This document shows, one piece after another, positions 1 through 5,047 of a stretch of 5,935 bases of DNA (position 1 is the first letter of the stretch; every line of letters starts with the position of its first letter). A program made the position numbers and the translations under genes. This stretch comes from Actinomycetes bacterium (GTDB lineage: Bacteria > Actinomycetota > Acidimicrobiia > Acidimicrobiales > RAAP-2). Below the pieces are notes generated by a model that saw only the letters and a program-made list of their open reading frames with translations, was not told where the DNA came from and ran no database searches. Location of the stretch: the NCBI GenBank assembly GCA_021805305.1, contig JAJZFO010000163.1:1-5935 (forward strand), in the 5' to 3' direction.

Positions 1-717
1 GCCATTGGTATGGACAAGTGGACGTTCTCCTCACTGGTGACCCAGGCGGGTCTGTCGACGCTGCCGCGCGCGCTGCTCAGCCCCGAGACCGAGTCGCTCG
101 CCTTCGAGGGTCCCTACATCGTCAAACCGCGCTTCGGGGGCTCGTCGATCGGCATCGACGTCGTGGCCGACCTGGCGACGGCGAAGGCTCGCCTCCTCAC
201 CAACGTGCACCTCGCGCGCGGTTGCGTGATCGAGCCCTTCCGCGCCGACCTCACCGACGTGCAGATCGCCGTACGGACCTATCCGCGCGTCGAACTCTCC
301 GCGATTGAGAAGCCGATCCGTCGCGCCGCCGACGCCGAGATCCTGGACTACCGCGACAAGTACGTGGGGGGCGAGGGCATGGTGTCGGCGCCGCGCGAAC
401 TGCCCGCGCGCCTGGCGCCGGGTCAGCGCGAGGCGCTCGAGTCGGCCGCGCGCGCGACCGTGGACGTGGCGATGGTGCGGGGTGTCGCGCGCATCGATTT
501 CTTGGCCAACGAGTCCGAGCTCTACATCAACGAGGTCAATACCATCCCGGGTTCGCTGTCCAAGCACCTCTTCGTCGACCCGCCCCTCCCCTTCTCCCAA
601 CTGCTCAACGACCTAGCGACCGAAGCGCTCGAACGCCCAGCTCACCGCTACAGCGCGGCCGGGGCCGACGGACTGGTTCTGCGCAGCGCCACCGCCATCT
701 CCGCGAAGTTGGCGTAG
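1..717 (+). CDS. D-alanine--D-alanine ligase-like ATP-grasp protein (5' partial)
   Basis: This is the C-terminal two-thirds of an ATP-grasp ligase of the D-Ala-D-Ala ligase family, which joins two D-amino acids using ATP in the cytoplasm for peptidoglycan precursor synthesis. The frame is open from base 1. The Met at base 10 lies inside the family's conserved segment before the ATP-grasp domain (AIGMDKW, comparable to the usual SMDK), so the true start is upstream of the window. Numbered from that Met, visible motifs are KPRFGGSSIGI (39-49, nucleotide-binding Lys and Gly/Ser loop), EPF (75-77), YRDKY (114-118, the omega-loop region), RIDF (161-164) and NEVNTIPGS (174-182), which supplies the metal ligands Asp163, Glu175 and Asn177. 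The tail GSLSKHLF differs from the common PGFT/PGMT ending of canonical Ddl, so a paralogue with another acceptor substrate is possible. The last 105 bp overlap the convergent BTAD gene. Family assignment is firm; exact substrate is not. Confidence 0.9.
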   Translation, partial: AIGMDKWTFSSLVTQAGLSTLPRALLSPETESLAFEGPYIVKPRFGGSSIGIDVVADLATAKARLLTNVHLARGCVIEPFRADLTDVQIAVRTYPRVELSAIEKPIRRAADAEILDYRDKYVGGEGMVSAPRELPARLAPGQREALESAARATVDVAMVRGVARIDFLANESELYINEVNTIPGSLSKHLFVDPPLPFSQLLNDLATEALERPAHRYSAAGADGLVLRSATAISAKLA

Positions 718-2274
718 GCGCGGCACGCGATCGAGAGCGTCGAGCAGCGCGTCAGAATCCGGGTCTAGGAGCAGGCCCTGGCGCAGGGCCCAGAACGCGG
801 TGTCCGCGTCGCCACTCTCGAGGGCGGCGTCGTGCAACGCCAGGGCCACCCATTCGCCGTCGCGTTGTAACTGCGCGCGGTGCCCCTCGAAGGTGAACCA
901 TTCGAAGCCCTTCAAGACGCTGGCCAGTGGTTCGCCGTGGACGAGTTGGAGGGCGCGCACGGAGAGATCGAGGGCGTCCGCGGGCGCCAAACGCGCGCGC
1001 GCGACCAAGCGGTGGAAGTCGGCGACGTCGAATTCGACGCCGCGTTGGTGGTAGAGGCCCAAGGACACCGGCTCGAGGAAGTTCCCGTGGTCGTCACCGC
1101 CCAAGGAACGTCGCACCGCGGACGCCGTATTGGTGAGGGTGGTTTTGGAAGCGTCGACGTTGGCGTGAATCAGGACCCGGGTGCGGAGGCGGTCGCCGGT
1201 CACCGGTTCGCTGGGGTGCATGGCGAGGTAGGCGACCATCTCGAGACAGCGGCGGCGCAGCGTGGGGGTGAAGTCCTCCACCAGGCCCTGCACTTGGGGG
1301 TAGGCGCGCAACAGTTCAACCCGTACTCGACGGGTCGGGGCGCCGCGGAAGTGGGGTGTGCCCCGGGCGGGGCGCACGCTCACGCAGAGCTGACGGAGTT
1401 CCTCGTCGAGGTCCTCGGGGTCGCCGAGGAACACGACGAGGGTGGTCGCGTCGCGACGACGCGCGAGCGCGCGTACCAGTTCCTCGGGCGAGCGCGCGAA
1501 GCGCAGCGCCCCGTCGTGCAGCGCCACGACGTCGGTGAGCAGGGACTGCGTGTCGCGCGAGAGATCGACGGGCAGGGCGCCCCCCTCACGCGCGTAGCCG
1601 AGGGTGAACCCCCCGTCGCCGACCTCGAGGATGATGACCGCGACCGGGTCGAGGTCACCGCGAGCCGGGAGTGACAGGGCGTCGGGGCCGATGCGGACCT
1701 CGCCGTCGAGGTCCGAACCGACCGCGTCGCGCAGGCGCGCTACGAGAGTCACGTCCCCGTCGTGGAGTCGCTCGTACAGGGCGTCGAGGTCGCCCTCGCG
1801 CGGGTCGGGCGTGGTCCGCAGACGGTCGCGGCGCCCCTTGGCCGCCAACGCGAGGGCGAACGCACCGACGGGCAGTGGCGCGGTGGCGCCGTCACGTCCG
1901 GCGGGCACCGCCGCCCCCGGACGGCTCGCGACGACCGACACCGCCGGTACCGCCGAGGGAGTCCGGGGTGGTCCGGTGCTCGCTTGGGCGCTCGAGGTGA
2001 CCAGGAACGGGAGGGCGGAGATGACCAGCGCGGCCAACCAGGCGCATCCGTTGGCGGGCACGCTACGCGCGTGGCGAAGTCGTTGGACGTACGCCAGCAG
2101 CAACAACAGGAAGATCAGCCAGAAGATCGCCAGGCCGACGAGCAAGTCGCGCACGAGCGCACCCCCGGTCACCGTGTACGAGAAGCGCCACTTGGTCGCC
2201 ACCACGTAGGGGAGCAGCACGAAGTAGAGGATCAGGGCTAGCCCCTGAACCGGTCCGGTCGCGACGCGCGTCAG
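613..2274 (-). CDS. Membrane-tethered BTAD/SARP-type transcriptional regulator
   Basis: Predicted multi-pass membrane protein with a cytoplasmic winged-helix plus bacterial transcriptional activator domain. Numbered from the proposed CTG start (553 aa): hydrophobic segments at about 10-28, 44-64 and 77-97, a Pro/Ala/Ser/Thr-rich linker (98-133), a short fourth hydrophobic stretch (134-146) closed by the basic KGRRDRLR, a poorly conserved central domain (about 165-330), a winged-helix region (RRRCLEMVAYLAMHP at 340-354, then ASKTTLTNTASAVRRSLG at 375-392), and BTAD/TPR-like helices (about 415-515, including HGEPLASVLKGFEWF and DTAFWALRQGLLLDP). The four-segment layout puts both ends in the cytoplasm, as in similar actinobacterial proteins. 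The BTAD part ends early, and residues 520-553 are encoded antisense to the ligase gene. The start is uncertain: CTG at 2274-2272 overlaps the upstream TGA and gives the usual short N-tail before TM1, whereas the first in-frame GTG would cut TM1 in half. It is the last gene of a three-gene operon. Confidence 0.85.
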   Translation of the reverse strand: MTRVATGPVQGLALILYFVLLPYVVATKWRFSYTVTGGALVRDLLVGLAIFWLIFLLLLLAYVQRLRHARSVPANGCAWLAALVISALPFLVTSSAQASTGPPRTPSAVPAVSVVASRPGAAVPAGRDGATAPLPVGAFALALAAKGRRDRLRTTPDPREGDLDALYERLHDGDVTLVARLRDAVGSDLDGEVRIGPDALSLPARGDLDPVAVIILEVGDGGFTLGYAREGGALPVDLSRDTQSLLTDVVALHDGALRFARSPEELVRALARRRDATTLVVFLGDPEDLDEELRQLCVSVRPARGTPHFRGAPTRRVRVELLRAYPQVQGLVEDFTPTLRRRCLEMVAYLAMHPSEPVTGDRLRTRVLIHANVDASKTTLTNTASAVRRSLGGDDHGNFLEPVSLGLYHQRGVEFDVADFHRLVARARLAPADALDLSVRALQLVHGEPLASVLKGFEWFTFEGHRAQLQRDGEWVALALHDAALESGDADTAFWALRQGLLLDPDSDALLDALDRVPRLRQLRGDGGGAAQNQSVGPGRAVAVSWAFERFGR

Positions 2275-2277
2275 GGG
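2232..2277 (-). promoter_or_regulatory. Mutually exclusive stem-loops at a stop/start junction
   Basis: Three complementary segments are present. Read on the minus-strand mRNA: CCCCTGA (2277-2271, containing the upstream gene's TGA and the proposed CTG start), TCAGGGG (2248-2242), and CCCTGA (2237-2232). The middle segment can pair with the first (7 bp, 22-nt loop that itself holds the palindrome ACCGGACCGGT) or with the last (6 bp, 5-nt loop GCTAG), but not both. The first pairing would bury the junction and the second would free it. The complementarity is seen directly; a role in translational coupling is inference. Confidence 0.35.
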
Positions 2278-2858
2278 ATGTTGCGCAGGGTCCACGTGGT
2301 CGGCGCTCCGGTCGCGATGGTGATCGCGAGCTGACAGGTCTGCGAAGTCGATACCGTCACTACGTCGCTCACGGGGCTCGACACCGTCGCGCACACCAGG
2401 GAGCTGGAGACGGCGTGGTCGTCGACGAGGGACCAGCGACCGGGTCCGTGGAGGGGGAGGATAGCCTCGGGCGAGCCCAGTGTCAGTTGTCCCGAGTGCA
2501 GTACCGTGGCGACGATCACGCTCCTGGCGACGCTCGTCGCGGTCACGGCGGCGGAGTGCGCGGGCGGCCCGCTCGTCGTCTCCGCGTGCGGGGGCACCGT
2601 GCGAGGAATCGTGGACCTCCCGGGCGCCGTCGCCGCCGCGCGAGTCGCCGGCCGCCGCGATGCGATGCGGGGTGTCCTCGGGGTCGACGTCGTGCCCGTC
2701 GCTGCCCTCGTCGTCATCGTCGGGCTCACGCTCGAACCGGTCGCCCTCGCGGCGTGCAGCGGCCGCGAATTCATGGTGAAGACCAGGACGAGCAACAACA
2801 GTGGACTCGACCACATCAACAGGTGCGACGTCCGTAGGGTGAATCGTCGCGGGGTCAT
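2271..2858 (-). CDS. Exported, membrane-anchored Ser/Thr/Pro-rich protein of unknown function
   Basis: I do not recognise a family. The 195-aa product has a basic N-terminus (MTPRRFTLRT), a hydrophobic segment at about 13-29 (LLMWSSPLLLLVLVFTM) that reads as an uncleaved signal anchor, a long Thr/Ala/Pro/Ser/Arg-rich low-complexity stretch (about 37-110) and a C-terminal region (about 112-195) with alternating hydrophobic residues and two cysteines (156, 175) that could form an extracytoplasmic disulfide. This frame is chosen because its third positions are strongly G/C from the first codons on, while the alternative frame opening at 2910 has T-rich third positions over its first 55 codons. 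ATG at 2858 is preferred; an in-frame TTG lies at 2864. No clear Shine-Dalgarno sequence is visible. It lies 48 bp after the sigma-like gene, and its TGA overlaps the likely CTG start of the BTAD gene, which suggests joint expression. The middle part is low-complexity, so the assignment rests mainly on composition and the anchor. Confidence 0.7.
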   Translation of the reverse strand: MTPRRFTLRTSHLLMWSSPLLLLVLVFTMNSRPLHAARATGSSVSPTMTTRAATGTTSTPRTPRIASRRPATRAAATAPGRSTIPRTVPPHAETTSGPPAHSAAVTATSVARSVIVATVLHSGQLTLGSPEAILPLHGPGRWSLVDDHAVSSSLVCATVSSPVSDVVTVSTSQTCQLAITIATGAPTTWTLRNIP

Positions 2859-2906
2859 TAGCAACGAAGGATAGAGGTAGTTGAGAACATTCGCCGGTGC
2901 CGTTGG

Positions 2907-3611
2907 TCATCCGAGGAGATGGGCGAGGGCGAACACCTGCAATTCTCGCTTGAGGGTCGGCACCGAGGAGTGGTCCGAGCGGGCGAGTTCACCGAGTCCC
3001 ACGCCCGCGAAGACGCATTGATAGGTGAGTCGGGCGAGGCGTTCGTGGGGCCCATCGCGCAACGCCTCGAGTCGAGTGAGCAGCGGTGACGACGTCGGCG
3101 CGACCGGCGCGACGTCGTCGAGGGAGGTCGTGGCGACGCGCCCGGCCTTTTCCTTGAGCAGCCAACGACGCAGTCGACTGCGCAGGGCCGAGAGGATATC
3201 GGGCGCGGCGTAGGGGCGCGACTGGCCCGCCCAGTCGCGGATTACATCACTCAGGAGCGATACCGCGATGGCCACACTCTCGTGGGGTTCGTCGACGATG
3301 CCGCGACCAAATCGAAGTTGTCGGCACACGCTGACGACGCCGGGCAGGAGGGTCTGTAGGAGCGCCCGCGCGATCAACTCGTCGTCGGCCTCGACGAGGA
3401 GTGCTTGGACGATGCGCGCGCGATCGAGCACGCTGCGCCCTGCCCCCCGGTCCAGGGCCGTGACCACGTCGAAGAGGTCCTCGGCGTCGCGCAGGGCGAG
3501 GGCGTCGTGACGGGATCGGAGGCGCGCGCAGGCGAGTCGCGAGGGCTCACCGCGCCCCACGCAGCGCCAGTCGGTGCGGAGTTGGCTGAGGTAGTCGTGT
3601 GTCAGGTTCAT
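2907..3611 (-). CDS. Sigma-factor-like regulatory protein
   Basis: A 234-aa, mostly helical protein, Leu/Arg-rich and without membrane segments. Residues about 65-150 (RARIVQALLVEADDELIARALLQTLLPGVVSVCRQL and onward to the LLKEKAGR stretch) resemble the region-2-like helical part of sigma-70-like proteins found in actinobacteria, where an ALLQTLLPGV-type motif recurs. Residues about 188-228 (RLARLTYQCVFAGVGLGELA followed by SVPTLKREL) have the spacing of a degenerate helix-turn-helix such as sigma region 4. It heads the minus-strand triad and its TGA (2909-2907) is followed by the exported-protein gene, so it may work with the membrane-tethered BTAD regulator. ATG at 3611 is chosen as the first start after the 126-bp divergent gap; no Shine-Dalgarno or convincing -10 was found for it. 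The homology to sigma factors is by pattern only; an unrelated small HTH regulator is the alternative. Confidence 0.75.
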   Translation of the reverse strand: MNLTHDYLSQLRTDWRCVGRGEPSRLACARLRSRHDALALRDAEDLFDVVTALDRGAGRSVLDRARIVQALLVEADDELIARALLQTLLPGVVSVCRQLRFGRGIVDEPHESVAIAVSLLSDVIRDWAGQSRPYAAPDILSALRSRLRRWLLKEKAGRVATTSLDDVAPVAPTSSPLLTRLEALRDGPHERLARLTYQCVFAGVGLGELARSDHSSVPTLKRELQVFALAHLLG

Positions 3612-3725
3612 GACGATGAGTCCAGTGCCGCGGGGCCAGAGCGGTACGCGCGAGCGCGCAACGTTTCTTACTCACATCGCGGCACACAGTGGCGTGGCGC
3701 TCAACGAACGTCGGTGGTGGTGGCG

Positions 3726-3731
3726 TAGGCT
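3726..3731 (+). promoter_or_regulatory. -10 hexamer TAGGCT, leaderless-type promoter
   Basis: TAGGCT fits the actinobacterial TANNNT -10 pattern and ends 6 nt before the ATG at 3738, so transcription would begin at or next to the start codon. The GAGGG between them sits one base from the ATG, too close to act as a Shine-Dalgarno. No good -35 match was seen. Confidence 0.55.
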
Positions 3732-3737
3732 GAGGGC

Positions 3738-4094
3738 ATGGACCTCGAAACCTTCTACGAGAGCAACGAAGCTCGACGCGAGAGCGCTGAGTTCGAATAC
3801 GGGGACGACTGGACCGACGCGCAGGGCAATCACTACGAATTGTCGTGGGTGGAGGCGACCGGCGAGCTCTATCTCATGATCGAACCCGACGCCTCGATCA
3901 CCGAAGACGCCTTCGGTGACTACTATCCCGTGTCCGAGCCGGTGAGCGAGATGACGGTGGTGATCATCGCCCAAGTCGCGAACCACGAGCACCTGGAGTC
4001 GCTGCTGGACGGGTGGGACGAAGCCATCGAACGTCCCAATTCACTGGAGTGGCTGCACCAGCGTTTCCCGACGCCGCCGAACCACGCGTCCTAG
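3738..4094 (+). CDS. Small acidic protein of unknown function
   Basis: A 118-aa soluble, acidic protein, rich in Glu, Asp, Trp and Tyr, with no signal peptide or membrane segment. The central part (GDDWTDAQGNHYELSWVEATGELYLMIEP, about 22-50) alternates polar and hydrophobic residues like a small beta-sheet, followed by a hydrophobic strand EMTVVIIAQV (71-80) and a C-terminal helix-rich section (HEHLESLLDGWDEAI, about 83-97). I do not recognise a named family. The ATG at 3738 is well supported: it follows a TAGGCT -10 hexamer at the spacing expected for a leaderless mRNA, and coding bias begins there. It stands alone between the divergent sigma-like gene and the convergent lipoprotein gene, with whose stop codon its own TAG interlocks in CTAG (4091-4094). 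It is probably a single-gene transcript. Coding status is confident, function unknown. Confidence 0.85.
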   Translation: MDLETFYESNEARRESAEFEYGDDWTDAQGNHYELSWVEATGELYLMIEPDASITEDAFGDYYPVSEPVSEMTVVIIAQVANHEHLESLLDGWDEAIERPNSLEWLHQRFPTPPNHAS

Positions 4095-4462
4095 AGGTAG
4101 GGCGATGACGAGTCGGCCACTTGGCACAGTCGTCGCAACGCGGGCACGAGGTCGTGCAGGGGAACCCGCTGGGCTTCGCCAATCGTGGTCATGAGCGGGT
4201 TCCAACTGCCGTCGCTCGAAGTCGCCGCGGCGGCGGCCGGGGTCCCCTTGAGGAGCTCGCCCATCGCCTGACCCTGGAGGTCGTTTCTCTGCGCGGACGT
4301 CAGCCCCTTCGCCTCGCTGCGCACTTGCAGGGCGAGGGCCGCGTGCACGAACTTGCACGACGCGCGCGCCTGGGCGATCGCCGAACCGCTACCGCAGGCG
4401 CTCAGGAGCAATCCGGCGGCGACGAGTGGGGCGACGACACCGAGTCGACTTAGCCGAGCCAC
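4091..4462 (-). CDS. Small predicted lipoprotein
   Basis: A 123-aa protein with a lipoprotein signal: basic start (MARLSR), hydrophobic core (8-20) and lipobox L20-S21-A22-C23, followed by a Gly/Ser-rich linker. Lipidation at Cys23 and anchoring to the outer face of the membrane is expected. The mature part is about 100 aa, Ala/Gln-rich and probably helical (SCKFVHAALALQVRSEA at 35-51; HDLVPALRRLCQVA at 103-116). Cys36 and Cys113 could form a disulfide. I recognise no named family. The start is GTG at 4462, which places the signal peptide correctly. It overlaps the end of the upstream 185-aa gene by 13 bp (4450-4462), so translation is probably coupled; no Shine-Dalgarno is obvious. Its TAG shares the tetranucleotide CTAG with the stop of the convergent gene. 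Confidence 0.85.
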   Translation of the reverse strand: MARLSRLGVVAPLVAAGLLLSACGSGSAIAQARASCKFVHAALALQVRSEAKGLTSAQRNDLQGQAMGELLKGTPAAAAATSSDGSWNPLMTTIGEAQRVPLHDLVPALRRLCQVADSSSPYL

Positions 4463-5007
4463 GAGTCGGCGGCCTGGAGGAGGTAGTCACTCACGCCGCG
4501 TCCGCGTTCGAAGACCTCACACAGGGGGTCCTCCCCCTTGGCGACTTGCGCGAGCGAAATGGCGCGGCGCGCCACGATGGAGATGCGCCGCTCACTGGTC
4601 TCGGTGGGGGAGGCGAAGGAATCAGTCGCCGTGACCTCGAGGGGCATCTCCAGGCCGCCCACCGGCGCGAGGTCGATGGCGAGGCGCAGCAGATCGGGGC
4701 CGTGGGGCATGGGGGGCAGGCTCCAGGTCAGCACGAGGGGGAAGTGGAACTCGTCGGGTGGATCGACGTCGTCGGGAAGTCCGAGCACCGCGTCCTCGAA
4801 GGCGAGCAGCGTGCGCGGGTCGACGTCGAGTTCGATGTGCAGATCCACGGGACCGCCACACCCGTCCTCGGGGTGCAGGTCCACCTCCCACGCTTGACGC
4901 AGTGAGTAAGTCTCGACGAAATGGCGTTCATCGTGTACGTGAAAACCGTGAGTTACTGCGTGATCTTTAAGGTCTGCTACGAAACCAGCGACGTCAATGG
5001 CGGCCAT
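4450..5007 (-). CDS. Conserved-looking soluble protein of unknown function
   Basis: A 185-aa acidic protein without signal peptide or membrane segment. It shows a short N-terminal helix (about 4-20), then strand-like sequence with many His/Asp/Glu (RQAWEVDLHPEDGCGGPVDLHIELDV, about 37-62), a Pro-rich turn region (78-103) and a C-terminal helical part (about 146-184: ARRAISLAQVAKGEDPLCEVFERGRGVSDYLLQAADSWLG). The composition suggests a compact alpha/beta fold, but I recognise no named family or catalytic motif. ATG at 5007 is chosen because a TAACCT -10 hexamer lies 8 nt upstream, giving a leaderless or nearly leaderless mRNA. The first 35 or so codons are clearly poorer in G/C at third positions than the rest, a pattern often seen at well-translated 5' ends. 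It is the first gene of a two-gene unit with the lipoprotein and is divergent from the phosphatase gene. Confidence 0.85.
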   Translation of the reverse strand: MAAIDVAGFVADLKDHAVTHGFHVHDERHFVETYSLRQAWEVDLHPEDGCGGPVDLHIELDVDPRTLLAFEDAVLGLPDDVDPPDEFHFPLVLTWSLPPMPHGPDLLRLAIDLAPVGGLEMPLEVTATDSFASPTETSERRISIVARRAISLAQVAKGEDPLCEVFERGRGVSDYLLQAADSWLG

Positions 5008-5015
5008 TAACTCTC

Positions 5016-5021
5016 AGGTTA
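5016..5021 (-). promoter_or_regulatory. -10 hexamer TAACCT for the 185-aa gene
   Basis: On the minus strand TAACCT (complement of AGGTTA) ends 8 nt before the ATG at 5007, consistent with an actinobacterial leaderless or very short-leader promoter. No strong -35 was recognised. It overlaps by two bases a plus-strand TAGCCT (5020-5025), making a near-palindrome. Confidence 0.5.
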
Positions 5022-5035
5022 GCCTTCGTTACCGC

Positions 5036-5041
5036 TACCGT
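5036..5041 (+). promoter_or_regulatory. -10 hexamer TACCGT for the phosphatase gene
   Basis: TACCGT ends 6 nt before GTG at 5048, the same spacing as TAGGCT before the 118-aa gene, which supports that GTG as a leaderless start. TAGCCT at 5020-5025 is an alternative -10 that would leave a short leader without a Shine-Dalgarno. Confidence 0.45.
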
Positions 5042-5047
5042 GGACAC

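Noticed and set aside
31..600. 189-codon minus-strand open frame opposite the ligase gene
   Set aside because: Arg/His/Gly-rich translation with no domain; it mirrors the third-position bias of the well-supported ligase.
774..790. Perfect 7-bp hairpin GGCCCTG/CAGGGCC with a 3-nt loop
   Set aside because: No T tract on either side, and it lies inside BTAD coding sequence (RQGLLLD region); not convincing as a terminator for the ligase transcript.
880..1674. 264-codon plus-strand open frame opposite the BTAD gene
   Set aside because: The opposite strand carries clear winged-helix and BTAD motifs; this translation is a composition shadow without structure.
1604..2241. Long plus-strand open frames opposite the membrane segments of the regulator
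   Set aside because: Products are Arg/Gly/Gln-rich low complexity, while the minus strand encodes well-formed membrane helices.
4426..4905. 159-codon plus-strand open frame opposite the 185-aa gene
   Set aside because: No recognisable features; the minus strand has a promoter, coherent codon bias and operon structure.
4997..5047. Upstream ATG extending the phosphatase by 17 residues
   Set aside because: It would overlap the divergent gene and both promoters, and the added residues do not resemble the family's N-terminus.
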